A DNA stretch of 64,000 nucleotides. Source: Chionis minor (Eukaryota > Chordata > Aves > Charadriiformes > Chionididae). The notes below the pieces were generated by a model. It was given only the letters and a program-made list of their open reading frames with translations, did not search any database and was not told the DNA's origin. This document shows positions 40,801 to 55,800 of this stretch, in pieces (the stretch's first letter is position 1; every line of letters starts with the position of its first letter). The position numbers and the translations under genes were made by a program. The stretch lies in the NCBI GenBank assembly GCA_013398295.1, contig VZSF01011140.1:5915-69914 (forward strand), in the 5' to 3' direction.

Positions 40801-43800
40801 TGGATGCTGTAATCTAAAAACACTTTCAAATGTCATAACAGAGCCCATTTAAGAACTGAAAAAAGTCTCCAAAAGCTGCCCATAATGGGAAAAAAAATAC
40901 CCAGCAAGTATATTGGTTCCCGTATCTTTAAATGGTTTTAAGACTTCTAGGATAGCTGAAGAAAAACTTTAATTGTGCTATAAGAAGGCATCCTGTGCTC
41001 ATTACCAAAGACATAGTCTGCCAATTATTTTAAGCTTTAGCTTTTAGAAATCAAAGTGTCAGTTCGTTTTACTACAGTTCATTCATGATTTTATATAAAG
41101 AGATATACAATGCTCTGTGTACAAATTGGTATATGCAATTTGTAAGGAAGCAACAGGTATTCATCAAAATAGAGGAAAAGTATGTTGTTTTCACAATAAT
41201 AAAAATATAGAAATTCAGTTCTGCAAATCCATATTTGAATAATTAAACTCCATAACATTAGGCAATAACAGCACTACAATACTTAATTTGATTTTTCTCA
41301 AATTAGTTCTCACATTCACTTAAAAAAATCTACACAACAGTAGCCTTTTGAAAACACATAAGAGAAATTAATGATTGAGATAAGGAATAAAATCAGAGTA
41401 CACAGTGCTTTTCTTATTACAAAACTCTAAAAATACACTAGTTCCTTCAAGTGTCATGCAAGAAATGAACGGCAGAAATGGCCTCGGCAAAGAAAGGCAC
41501 AAAGCACATATGAAGGTAAGTGCCTGGTTCCTGCCCTGGTTTCTGCCAAGTATTTCATCCAAAGAGTTGTGCCTTCTACACAGGAGAGATCTACATTTGA
41601 TAACAATTCACCAGTTTGGGGGTATTGCATCTTAAAGTGACAAAGTTACTGCAAACAGTTCTTCAAGATTTTTACTCAACCTCTGACGTAGATAGATCTG
41701 TGTCAATTAAGAATACCTTGAAATAATATTATTAAATATTCTGCATGTTCTACTATCATATGTATTTGAAATAATATTTAACAATATTAGTATTTCAAAT
41801 ACGTATGATAGTAGAACATGCAGAATACCATACCAGGAAAGCATGGTCTTTGAATAAAAGAAAGATTCAAACAAAAAAGCATACATGACAAAACCCTTTG
41901 GAGAAACAAAAAACCCCCCACGCATTAGCTTTCCCATCCACTACCAAATCTACTTTAACATCTGATGAATAGTTGCAATGGTAGGAACCTATTTAAGCAT
42001 GTTTTCTTACATTTGCAACATATTCTATTTCTACATTTTATAATGCAATATGAAAAAAATCCATGAGACTGCAAGGTCTATAAAAAAACAACAAAAGACT
42101 TCTCCAAATAATAAATAACAAATAAAATAAACAAGAACCAAGAAAATTCCAGAGATCTACAAAAATCCTGGTTCTTGGGCCTTGACTGTTGGGAAGGGAA
42201 CATCACAGATTTGCCGCTTCATCCAGCTTTCCGCCCAAAAGACATTAAGAATACTAGGCTGACAGACTTCCCCCCAACATGAAGCAGAAACGTGGCTACA
42301 GTAGGCAAAGGGACACAGGAAGTGTTCCCAGCGTTCTGCTGACTTAAACATACCAATAAATCCACAAATTGCAGTATACTGTTAATGGATGAAATGCACT
42401 GTGATGAAACGTACACTGTTCACTTATTAAATTTCAATGTAATAACTTATATTTCAACTTTAGATGTCAACTATTAATGAAATAAAAAGCAAACAAACAG
42501 CTGTAAATCTAAATACTAAATCTTATGTTAACTTAACCCGATTACCATACCTTTGCAGAATTTAGCATGTAGCAAGCAAGATTATTTTCAAGAGATACAT
42601 AAAAAGAAAGGATATGGCATCACAAAGACTTAAATTTTAAAAGTTAAACGGAACTTTACAATTAATAAACCACGACATATCTGCCAAAAATACATCACGT
42701 GGCACAGTGAGTTAGTCTTCCTGTTGGAAGCTTTTCTACATAAAGTTTCTCATTAAATTGCTTTTGCTTTTAGTTTAGGAGTGATAAGAAATTAAGTTTT
42801 CTATTTTTGTGGATAGGCACTATATAAAAGTAAATGAGCATAAGAAATATACATAACTGATATTCTCGAATTCTGCTCATGCTTTAAATTAAGCGACAAG
42901 AAAGGAAAGAAGAAATACTGCAAATACCCTTTTTACAGTCTCACTTAAAAAAAAAGATAAGCAATCACTGAAGTGCCTATATTAGCTAAATTCTAACGAG
43001 AAGACTAACAAGACTGTTAAATTTTAAGTCTAATGATCTTTGTTTTCCTTTACATCTGAGTGATTGCTTGTTCCAATGTGAGGTCAAAGTCTTCACCACA
43101 TACATGTATTTCTTTCCTCCCTTTAAAGCTTTGTAAAAGCAAATCATTCAGCAATATGCTTAACAGTCTGCCCACTATACTGGTATCCCATTACTCCAGA
43201 CAGCAGAATAATTAGTATTACCAGACTCACTGCTTTTCATATCGTGGTTTGAGGGCAGAAAACGGGTAAGGAAAGAAAGCCCACAGGTTTATGTCAAAGA
43301 AATGAGATACGAAGGATGTTACAGGCATCCTCCCACTTATTAATATTGATGTACAAAAATATCTTTTATCTAGCAGGTGTTCCTGATTCTTTTTTGGCAC
43401 AAAGTAAGAGTCAGAAGAGGAACGCTGCTTCACAAGACTACTTCTCTGTTTACAGAGACATCTTTTAAATACATAAAGGGGTTAATTATTTTTTAATAAT
43501 AGATTTTCTATTACTTTAGAACAGTTGGAACAAACAAACAAGACAGCAAAAAAAGAGAAGGAACTACCTAATGTTGCAGAAAATTTCTCAAAGAATTGAT
43601 TAGTTCAAACTACCACCATAATTAGATCACTAATTTTTTTTTAAAAAAAATACCAAAGTAAACTGTCTTCTGCTTCTTTTACTCATGATTTTCTCAAATA
43701 ACCCCCAAGCCCCCAGAACTGCTTGCACACAACAGAAACAACCTCCACACAAAACAATTTAAGTATGTCAGTAATACATATCTAATGACAAAACTCTTGC

Positions 43801-46800
43801 CAAATGGACTATGTTCAGTTGAGATTCTGAAAACATTGTTAAACACCTTTTTTTCTTCCTAGTTCTTTTAAAAAAAAAAAAATCACATCCTTTGGGAGGA
43901 AACATATTCTGCTTCTCTGAAGGTGATGTTCACTGTTAACATGCTACTAATCCTGCCTCTTTCTTCCAACTAACATTTCCTATCCTCCAATACAAGGACC
44001 AAGAAGGAGTTTAATTAAAAGTATAGTTCATTTAAGAGAATGATTGAAAATAAGATCAAAATGACCATGAACAACAGAATTAACATAGGCTGGAATCTGA
44101 AATTAACAGTAAAATAAGTGCACCTGTTATTTTTCTGTTTTTATTAAATTTGTACTTGTAGAATTTAGTCTAACCAAAGAAAACTAAAGCTGTTTTAAAA
44201 AGCAAGAGAATTTAATTAATTTCTCAAGTTATTCTTCTTGAGGAATAATGGAGTTTTTCACTTACCAATTTAGCCTCAGACTGCACTGGCTGTGGGGAGG
44301 AAGGCCCTGGGATTCCTGGGATACTAGGCACCATGGTGACAGGTCTAACAAGCTGACCAGATAAAGTATAAAAATGAAGAAAACCTGAGTATGTTATCAT
44401 AATAGAGAGCATACGACAGCACTACCCTCTGAAGCCAAAACAGCTAGCTATCGAGCTGCTTAAAACTAAGTTCTATGCTGCACTTATGCAAATCTGCTCC
44501 ACTTTCAAATTAATATAGCATCATGCTTACTTACTGGAACTGCAGCAGGGACATGCACATTAGAATTTGTGATAGATGCAGGAATAGCAACAGGCATGGT
44601 TTGTCCATTAGGAAGATGTAACAGCAGAGGAAAAGGACCTGGAACTGGACTGAAAAAGGAATGAACTATATAAAAGAAAACTTATCGAGAGAAGAGAACA
44701 AGTTTACACATTATTGTAAAATTGGTTTGCTTACAGTTGTAATGTAATATTTATTGGGCGATCAAAAATATGAACTTAGTGATGTGGAGAACATGGAATT
44801 ATATTTCACATGTAGTGAAAGTTGTATGTTTCATATGCAGTAAAGCACCACATTACACCGAAGCATCTCAGATTTGTACATTAACTGCAGAAACAGTAAC
44901 TGAAAGTAAATACGACGAAATATTTTCAAACGCTGTAAGAAAACATTTTACTAAGATTTACGTAACTTACACTATTGGTCTGTTAGAGGATGGAGCCTGG
45001 GTAATAACAGTACTAGAGGTTGGTGATGGTATTGCCTGCTGAATAATAACACTTGAGTCAGAACTTGTAAGTAGCACATTAGGAACCTGTAGCGATGCTG
45101 GACGAACTATTGTTGATGTAGGCTGTGCGGTCTGCTGCAGGGACACTTCCTGAGGAAAAAGAGAGATTAATCAGTTTGTAACATACAAGTATAGACCATG
45201 AATTCCAATTGTTAAATGAATACTTTGATGGAACAAGTGAGAATTTCTAGAACATTATGCAAGTAGAATCAGTTATACAATCAAAAACATTAAAAAAAAC
45301 CCCCTTTGGATGAATCACTTAAACCAAAGAGAAACTGTTCCAAAAACAGCGATTTCAGTTTTATGACAAACCCTGGCTCAATTTATGCTAAGGCTAGTAC
45401 TACTTATTATTCCGTTTTGACCAGGTATTAAGTGTTTTGTTGGTTTTGGTTTGGCTTTTTTTTTTTTTTGCCAAGAAACACACAGCGCTATCAGCGCCAT
45501 CATGCCTACCCACACTCTGAATAAGGAAAACATTTTATGGTGTCCCTATGCACATTTCAGTTTCAATCCATTGTTCCAGATTTAAACAGGAGAAACAATA
45601 GTTTTATGGTTCAGTAAAACAGAAAAAAAAAAGGTCTGTCTTTTTTTAAGCCTTTATCCCTTACCCTGTACTTCTCTTAACTAGAGTGCTACTAATTTAA
45701 AAGTACTTGGAGTGTTGCATTCATAGCTTTGCAAAATATATGCATATGCTAATGCAGAAGAAGTTATTTGAGCACAGAAATTGAGTTTCCTTAGCTGCAA
45801 GTAAACAGCAGAAAGACCTGACTATAGCTCTTAGCTTAGGAATCAGGTAAAGTACATTATCAATTAATGCCTGCATTTGGTGTTTCTGAAAACCTAGAAA
45901 TGCCTTACTGTAACCAACATCTCACTGTAACCAATGCCTTCCTTCTCAGGAAACCCTTGATATTGTTAGACTTCAGATTTAGCTTCAGACAGGATTTTTC
46001 CAAGTTATTTATTCTTTTGATACCATCTACTGCAATCAATGGCACATAAAACTACACTCTTAAGACCGCCAGACTTCAGTTGCTCCACTGTTAAATCGTA
46101 GTTCAAAGAGAACATCACACACTGGTGTCATATAGGCTCTGAATTAAGCTTAAGTTTTTTAAACATCATCCACAGAGCTTTAAGTATTAAGGTCTTAGCT
46201 GTCTTACAGATTGTTTTTCTTCTTATACATCCATTGCAAAATACGTGTGCTCCTCTGAGCACTTCATAAAGCTGTAAGCGGGCTTTAAAAGAAGAAAGGA
46301 CTTTCGATGATGAGTTTTTCTCCCTTCAAAAGCTCAGAGGCTAGATTTGTCATCAGCGTTTCATTAGTTCATTCAGGTTTTTCCCCCAAGGGACCTAAAA
46401 GACTATTTACAGTGAATGAGAGTTTCTGGAGAGTAACAATATTGATGAAAACAAGAATTTTTTCTTTAGTATCAATCTGGTGTATTTATAAACATTGTAA
46501 TATTTGAACACAGTACCTAGGAATTACAGACGAACTTTCAGGCAAAAGAAGAAAACATCCAGTATGGAATTGCAGAAACAGAAAAAAAAAATGGGAAGAG
46601 TTGACTAATGTGTATTCTTAGGACTGAGTTAAACACTCCTTTACAAATACAGGATTTGGTATAACAGCTATACAGATCTTATTCAGTGAGAACCACCACA
46701 GGGAAAGCATAAAGGAGTCTGAACTGCTTGACTGTGTGAGATTAGAGGAAGGCATAAGGGGAGAATACTTGCCCTGATAATCTTTTGGCAGTGGTCAATT

Positions 46801-49800
46801 CAGAAATCAATATTGTGTTACTCTTCACTGGTTTCAGCTTTACTCTTTCCTGCCTGCTGTTTGCCACTTTTACTCATCTCGTTACTGTGAGCAAGGAGCC
46901 ACTAGAAAGTCCATTCCTATGGTAGGGACCTGACACAGGAACACCTGTGTTTGCCCCTAACAGCCAAGAGAGGTATAAGAGCTCTTTTTCTTGTTCTTCC
47001 TTTCACCTGAAAGATCTTCATACATGGCAACCACATACATAAATAAAAAAGTAAATGTATAAATATGAATTTAGATATATGAATACCACAGAATATATAG
47101 CTATAGCAAGGTAATTATAATTTCCATTTTAAAAGGGGGGAAAAAAAAGACAGTTGGCTAACAGCAACCATGGAACCATATATATAGCTTTAACATAAAA
47201 ATGTAAACTAACCAAATATTCACACATTCTCAACAGTAATAATGCCTTAACAGCCTCTTCTGTAGAGGTGTGTAGCAGTGGCTTCTGTAACCACCTGCAC
47301 ATGTGGATGGAGTAATAGCTACCAAAATACAGAAGGCCGAGAGAAGTGCTGAGAGGCTGAGTGTGTGAAAGGAACAGTGTATCCTGAGGCTGAGTGTGTA
47401 TCCCAGGAACAGATAAGCTCCAGAGAAAGCCATCCCTGTTGAATTTGCAACGATTCATAAGCTCAGAACAACAGCTGAGTCTCTATGCTAGCATGAACAT
47501 GCTGTACAATTCAGACAACATCCAAAACCACAGAGGCTGCTATATGCGAACAAAGACTAGCAGATTATATATACACTTGATGGAAGAATGTGCTCCTTGA
47601 AGGATTTTCATAGAATGGTTGGAGTTGGACACGACCTTTAAAGATCATCTAAATCCAACCCTTCTGCCATGGGCAGGGACATCTTTTTGCTAGATCAGGT
47701 TGCTTAGAGCCCCATCCAACCTGACCTCGAATACTTTCTGAACACCGACCTAGAAGTCACTGGCATGTCAGTACAACATTCCACGTCTGAGCAAGTCGCT
47801 GGGATCGGTCCCACAACTGTTGCCACAACCACATACAAGTGAGCAAGTAAGTTATGACACCTTGTGAATGCTTATGGGCTGTTAATAACAGCAGCTTAAC
47901 TAATGGCTGTTCTAACAAATACTGACTGTAAAACCTGGTCTCTTCCTGGCCTGATCCCTTACTAGAAAAAAAGGCAATTTGCAACTTTTAGACAAAGTGC
48001 TCTACGGAAACCAGATTTCAGCAATGGTCAGAAGATTGATGTATAAAATTCTGAAATAAATCTATAAAATTCTGAGAATAGAAACCTCACACGTACACAA
48101 TTCTTTCTGTGTGTTATTAGAGACAGCATTTTTGCTTTGTTTAAAAGATCAGAAATGATGCTCCACCATTAAAGGAATAACACATTTACTGACCAGCATG
48201 TTTACACAGTTGACAAAGTATTTTCAGGTTCCTCTTCTTACACTAACTTGCTCTATGCTACATTCTGAAAATTACACACATATGCTAGTTACTGCAACAA
48301 TCTGGCAATAAGACAACCTATGGATTTAAGAAATATGGATCTAAAGGAAACTGACATAAAAACAAAACCATAGGCACACCAGTCTGATAAAAGATACTAA
48401 CTGGTCATCAAAGCATTGCATTAAATATAAATTTAGTTGGAAATAAAATAGCTTGTAAATATATTCTGCTAAAGAACAAGAAAAATAGAGATGAATTTGC
48501 AATCATGATATTAAGTCAAAGTAATCTTACCTTTACAGGAAAGAAGTTTAAGCCTATTCAAAGATATTAGAGACTTATTGAAAGGACCTCTCCAACTCTT
48601 TTATTCTTGAAACTAAAAACCACTGATATGGAAAAATATTTTACAGAAGAGGATAGTTACTTTAAGAAGTGTTTTCAGAGATGCTTATTTGCAAGTATTT
48701 TGTACCCAAAAGCAAGCATCATGCAATAACTTCCTAATGCTATGATTGAATACACAGAATTCTTTATATAATAAATGTAGAGGGCCAGAACTAATACTGT
48801 AATTGATTATTACTGTAAGAAAACAATTCGGTTTAAAATAATTAAGTTAAGCAATTAGCTATCTGACTACAACTAAGCAACTTACGAAACTGTTGAGGGT
48901 CACTTTAAAGTAATGTTAGTAAGCAACTCGAATCAGTTCGAAAACTCTCAAAGAATAAATTAGGTTAATTTGTGTATTATTTTAAGGCTAAAAGGCTTTA
49001 TATACTTCTAATGATATCTTGGTCTATTCAAAGCAGAATATCAACTCTTACTGAAGCCTAACAGAATTCAGGGAACTCTTGGAAAACTAGGAAAAGAATT
49101 AAGCATCATTTTTTAAGACTCTCTAAGAAATTCCTTACAATTAGGAATTATTAGAAGGAAAATTAGAGGAAAATTAGAACTGTCTTGCACATACATTAAC
49201 GGGCTGTAATCATTTAAGGCTACTAAAATATAGTCAGTCAATTAAATGGGTACAGTGGCATATATATCTTAAAAACAGCTATGCCCTGGAAAAAACCCCA
49301 ACCTTCCCTCCTTCAATACATCTATCGAAGGAGAATATAGAAATCTAACTGAGAAAACAGCAACACTCTGCTCACATTTCTCAACTTCTGCAGGCCACAT
49401 TCAGCAGCAGCACACTCCAAGCAGCACCCTCATCCTTGCTCAGCTTGTCTCTACAATCAGACATCAGAACAGCATTGAGCAGCAGCAGCTTTTCACTTCA
49501 GTACTGTTACAGTGACAACACTGAAATTACATCATGAATGAGACAAGTTTATAAGTACTGCCAAGCATTGAGATATAATTTTCACTTGTAATGATGCTAA
49601 TGAGATACTGAACCACCACTGTATAAAGATATTATCGCCTGCCAAAATTACGAGTACTTAGAGTAAGTATTTGCAGAGAAAAAACAAACTAACCTCTAAA
49701 ATACAGAAATGAAATAAAGAAGACTTAAGTTGGGGACTATGATTTGCTTAATCTAAGCAGCTATTTAATGTATTCCTTTAAACTACTTTTACTATTTTTG

Positions 49801-52800
49801 ACTACATGGTTGCCTTGATTACCTATGATGACTCATCCTTGCTAACTAATAAAACTCAGCGAAGCTTTGTAAAGACAAATCTGAATTGAAACTCTCTTAA
49901 ATTTCTGTCACACACTTCAGGCTATTCTCACACTGGTGCCTGCTGGCAGGGTAAGAGAAGGGGTGCAAGTTGAAACCAGAGAGGTTCAGACTGTGTCCAA
50001 AGACAGAAAAAACACTTTCACCACAAGGAGAGCCAGGTGTTGGGACAGGTTGCACTGAGAGGCTGTGCAGCCTCCCTCCTCAGATGTTTGAAGACCAGAC
50101 TACGTAAAGCCCCAAGTAACTTGGGCTAATCTCAGAGCTAACCCCTCCTTTGAGGAGGAAGTTGGACCAGGAACTTCCTGCGATCCTGAAGAGCCCTGCT
50201 GATTTTTGGCAATAAGGTAGTTAAGTTCCTTAAATGCAGACTGCCCACTGAAGACACACATAGACAAGAGACTGACTAGAGCAACCATATTGTTTTATTT
50301 TGTTCTGCTCCTAATATATGTACTTATTGACATAGAAATAGAAATAATTAATTTCATTCATTCTGCTTCATTTTGTGTTCTTCAAGAGAATTCCACATGA
50401 TGAAAACACTGCAAGTCACATATCCAAGTTATCGTTACTATTAAGCCACATATTTCTTCTTCAGAGCAATAGTTCTAAAACTGATTTGACTGCAACATCC
50501 TCTAGACAGACAACACCTCAGTCTTCTACGAGTATTGAAGTAAACACTAAACAAGCAAATGCCTGAGATCACCACTTTTAAGCACACTGCTATAGCCTAA
50601 AAAAGTGTAAAATCTGAAACAAAATTATCTGGTGTCTAGCTTTGAAAGACAGCCCATTCATCCCTGTACATTTTTGTAGAACATCCCCTGATGTTCTACA
50701 AAACAGTTTATGGTAAAAGACAGGATAAACATAAAAATGTACATATGAACAGTCTCAAACTGTTGACGTTATTTAAAAAAAATATCAAAGAAACTGAACT
50801 TTCTTTGCTTTTTCATGAATGATGATGCATAAAACAGAATAAAGAGACCCTTTAGCCTTTTCTAACATAGCATGCATAATAAATTTTATTTTCTTTCTGG
50901 CTTTACTGGATGGCCAGTGTGAGGCAAAGAAATAATTGCTGTGAGCAAAGCTAACTAAAGAATTGAACAAATTAAGTATATATCCACAGTAATATGGCAA
51001 ATGAAAATTCTTTTCCTTTCAACCAGCCAAGTAGTGTGGCTATCATCATATACAATAAACTTACACAGACAGAAGATTTGAAAAATCAACTCTAAAAAGA
51101 AAAAAATAGAAGGGTTCCAACCTTTTCATCATTGGTAGTAGACTCCGGATGAGGTAAAGGACTATCTTGATGAGTTGTCTCTACAACGGAAGGTTCTTCA
51201 ATTTTATTTCTTATAATTGGTGTTGCAAGAGGAGACAGATCTAGAGGCATCTAAGAGCACCAATGTAAAACAAGATTACTCAATCTCTAAAGAAGTTAAA
51301 ATATGCAAGAAAATGTAAGCAACTAAGGAGAACTATCAGCCTTATAACAACGGGGAGTGTTGATGTTTGGAAGATCTTGATGCAGACGCATTACCAGTCA
51401 AGGCTATTTTGCCAGCATCTGCATGAATATTAATCTTCAGAAACACTCTGCCTTTCAACACCAGTGTCAGACTAAATATTTTCTTCTTCAGAATTAAAAA
51501 CACTTTTCAAGTTTTCCTTTCCTAAGAGTCTCAGGAAAATAATAGCTGAGGGAGGACTGTGCTACACTTAAAAATTACAGTTAAGAGAGTTACATCACAT
51601 GCCACAAAGCACAAAATTCTAACTACATTTCCAAATTAAGAAAGCTACTGTGGACAACTAATTTCAAACTTCCTGCTGCAAATAATTATTGAAAAAGCAA
51701 GTTTTACACTACTAACACAGATAAAATCCACCAGGACATCTGAAATGCCACAAAGAAATTAAGTTACAAAAATACTTAAAGCAATACCATAGATTTGAAA
51801 GCCTATACTCCTGTCTAGTCTGCTATTCAAATACTTTTGGGAGAAGCTTCCTCCAAAGTTCATCTTCTATTTATGTTCTTCCAAATGCTTTTTTCAATTC
51901 AGTTCCTAGTTTTTATACAGAATATGTTACTCGTGGGCTGGCAGACTGTTAGAAGTGGAGTCTCTTTTCACACAGCATCTGAATATGAACTACTACAGAA
52001 AAACCTTAAGCTATCAACCCCCTAAACAGTGTGCTCTTACGGTAAATTTTTCCACTCCTTGCCATGATTGCTTACATATATTAATCAACCAGAGATATGA
52101 CAGGACTGTTTCTCATCAAAACACAGAGGGCAGTTTAGAAAATTAATATCAACTAAACAAATTGTTAAAATGTTTAAAATATTTTGCAGTTCCTCTAACT
52201 TCCTCAAAAGTAGTGGTGAATTACACAGAAAATATGATATTGGTAAATCCAGAATCCGTATTACCATAGGTAGTGTTTTAAGAAGAGCTAGCATGCACTA
52301 ATTACAAAAAAAAATAAATTAAAACAATCATGATTTGTTAAGAGTTGCAGTAACAAAGCAAGTGTGAGGCTTTATCAGGAATAGAAAATAATCCATCCTA
52401 TTCAGTCACCTATTAAAATCTTTACTGAAACAACAAAACCACAGATATTAATTCTGCAAAATCTTCATATACGAGTATAAAAAAAAATATATAATTTTTT
52501 TAATCACTACCTGTGGTGGTCAACCAGGTAATCAACCTAAGGCAAAAACATTCAAAGGGGATATTGGACAAAACTTTTCATCTGCAGAAGCATTTAAAAG
52601 TTTGTGCCCCTGAACAGTTATGACTGGGAAGTACTAGAATAAATAGAAGAAATCACATTTAAATGTATGGGAAGTCCCTCATAAAAACATGAAGTTGCTA
52701 AACAGATACAGTCCAAATTTTTCTTATATTATTTCAATTTGTACATTAAAAAAAGTAGAAGTTTATGTTGTGATCAATAATTTCTAGGCATAAGTTATTT

Positions 52801-55800
52801 CAACACATAGCAAATATAATTTTAACTAAATTACTGACACTTCTTTAAATTTAATCAGTATTTAACTCTCATTATCATTACTATTAATTCTTAGAATGTT
52901 ATTTTAAAACTAATCAAAATAACCAGCATTCACACACTAGTCTTTTCACATGGGTTTCTTACAAATGTTTTCTTTTTTCTGTAAAAACTCTACTTTTCAG
53001 ACTTATTTTTTGCTTATTCAGGGCCTAATGAAATGTCAATCAAAGCTAATGATTAACTTCAGCAGATACAGACTAGATGGTTAAAAAATTAAGACAAAGT
53101 CCATGTGTCCCATTGTCTATGCTAACCATGTAAAATTAATCAGGTAAACTAATCTTCAGAGGAGTAACCTTAGATTTTTATTCTCTCCATGCAACATATA
53201 CAAGCAGCTGACATGATTATTGATATACCTTAGAAGGCAACACATAAATCCAAAGTTTGCTTATTAAAAATAGAATTTCTGATACAAAAAAAAGTGGAAG
53301 CTCTGAGAAGAAAAAGTTTTTGAACATACTTTCTTAATGTCATCTTCAGAAGCCTTTTTAAACTCATTTTCAAAAGGACTTGCTAATTCATTGAATAAGC
53401 CCACTTCTTCACAGTTCTTCAAGAATCGAGTTGGTGTTGGTGTCTGATCTGAAATGAAGTGTATAAAACCCCCACAATTTTATTTTTAAATACCATTTAT
53501 GAACCCACTTTACGAAAATATTTTCCAGAATAAAAGCAAACAGAAAGAGACAACGTGCTTAAGAACTCTTATGCCTGGCAAGCAGCTCCTTTCCACCTTC
53601 CAGGGAGGCCAGCCAGAACGCATACTCCACCTGCTGGAGACAAGCGACTGAAGCTTGCAAACCAGTAAGCCCCTTATTAGTTTTGGGAGGGTATCAAAGC
53701 ATTTCTTCGGTGTCCAGAAACCAGAGGGAGGGATTCTCAAGTGTCAAGTCTAGCATAGCAGATCACTTCAGTGAGTAAGCAGGCTCTATTTTCAGACAAA
53801 GATAAGGCCAACACAAAGGCTTTAATAAATTTTTTAAAAAAAGAAAAAAGAGAGAAAAGCGCACAGCTCATTGACAGTTTGTTTTTTTCTTCTCATATTG
53901 TGAAAACTGTAGCGATTACTTTCAAGTGCGTGAAACTTCTAAAAGGAAGTGTGATATTGTACACAAGATCATACTGACTTCTATGATGCCTCTATAGTCA
54001 AGTTGGAATCACAAGACTTAATGGTATCTGGGTGACTACTTCATGAAGCAGTTTCAAAAAAGTCTTTCTAGGAAGTTTCTGGTACTACATGAATTCCCAT
54101 TATTTCACTATCATTACCAGGTCAAAATTAACCACATTTGCCACAAAGTTACCTGCATTTCAAGTGTAGTAAAGTAGTATGATGTGCACCTTACTAAAGT
54201 AATGCCTTACTAAAGGCATTTACAACTAACAGTTCAGATGTGGCTGAACTGGGAACATCCACTGGGATGTGGCTGCAAAGAGACAGACACTGCCATGGTT
54301 TCATTCTCAAATACCTGATTATTTGACAGGAGATCTTTCTTACAGTCTAATTGCCAGGGATTACATTTAGAATTTTAAAATGTATAATGGCTGGTTTAAG
54401 AGTAATTTTTTTTTTTTCATTTGCTCATCCTAACGAATTAGCCACTTATAAGGAAAAAAAATAATCAGAAAATGTCTGAAAGCCTTTGTGAAGTTCATTT
54501 AGGCTGTTCCACCACTGAAAAAAAAAAAAACATACACCAGTCTGACTATAACTTTAGCATGTGCTATCTTCATTCAAGAACTTTAACATTTATAATGCAA
54601 TCAACCATCCATTGGTGATTACTTCTGATCCTGGACAAACAAAAAAAAGTTAGTTACAACTGACTAAGGGTATATCATTAATTCAGAGGTGGAAACACAG
54701 CAACAGTATTTTGAATTTAAGCTAAAACAAAACAATATTATCTTTCTTCTACTATCCAATTTAAAGAATCATAATTACCCATTCATTCTTCTAATGTCAC
54801 CATAAATTTTAAAATATGTTGTTTTTTAAGAGATAAGTAACATCAACAACTAATTAAAACTTAAGTAGTTTTATTTAGTTACAGATCCTGTTAGGCATAC
54901 CCTGTTATTAGTGTGTGTTCTTAATGAATGCTTACTACATAATTTAATCATTAAAGCATTCATATTCATTGAAAAATATTTAGATTATATATCAGATACA
55001 AATGAAAGTTACTTATGGAGAATAATACTGGTTTATAATGGTTTTATATATACTGGTTATATATATATACACACACACACTGGTTATATATACTGGTTTT
55101 ATATATACTGGTTTATAATTTATTTACTGAATAATAATGGTTTCAAATTCTGACAAGAGCTAATAATGTATGAAAACATTGCCTAAGCACACATTGCAGA
55201 CAACTGTAGTGAAGAAAATGTTTCATATTCTCTTAACATAAGATTATGCGTTAGGTACAGAAAATACATAAAGTGTTTCCCCTTTCCAGCAGAAAAGTGA
55301 ATAAACTCATTACAAAAGTATATACTAACCAGCCACAATGACACTATCATTACGAGCCGGACCAAATTTCAGTGTCATCTCATGTTTATGCTTATGGACA
55401 GCCAAATGATCCTCATTGGTAAAACGCTGCAGCAGAAAGTTTTAAGAAATAGTTGTAATTTTGGTTGTGAATAAAGTAATGCAATTCTACAGAAAGTAAT
55501 TTTTACAACACGTAAAACTATCATTACTACATTAACAGACAACCCTTGAGGCAGATACACCTTATTCCTTGGTGAACAGTACCAAGCAGATATATTGTAA
55601 AACTCAAGCAATGTTCATAGTAACTAAATAGTAATGATATCAAGGAAATTATAGTATAAATACCTGCATTCATCAAAAGTCCAAGATAAAATTTCAGAGT
55701 GCTGCAGACTTCATCAACCATTAACAAACAGCCATTTGCTATACTAATGGATCCTGACAATCTTTAGTAATTGATTACCGCTATTTGATTTCTGTATTGT

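Larger units (their letters stand above)
34759..44265 (-). other. ATF2: ATF2 intron 7
   Basis: 9.5 kb, the largest intron. It contains a 13-bp tandem repeat (35947-35989), a poly-C/poly-T tract (39385-39410) abutting an LTR (39416-39982), and a near-perfect inverted repeat (41737-41827). No exon was recognised. Confidence 0.85.
45150..51121 (-). other. ATF2: ATF2 intron 4
   Basis: 6.0 kb. It contains two CR1 3' fragments (47609-47745 minus; 49935-50200 plus) and a perfect 14-bp stem (50672-50703). The rest is AT-rich with no exon recognised. Confidence 0.85.

Noticed and set aside
50672..50703. Possible microRNA precursor
   Set aside because: The stem is only 14 bp with a 4-base loop, too short for a canonical pre-miRNA.
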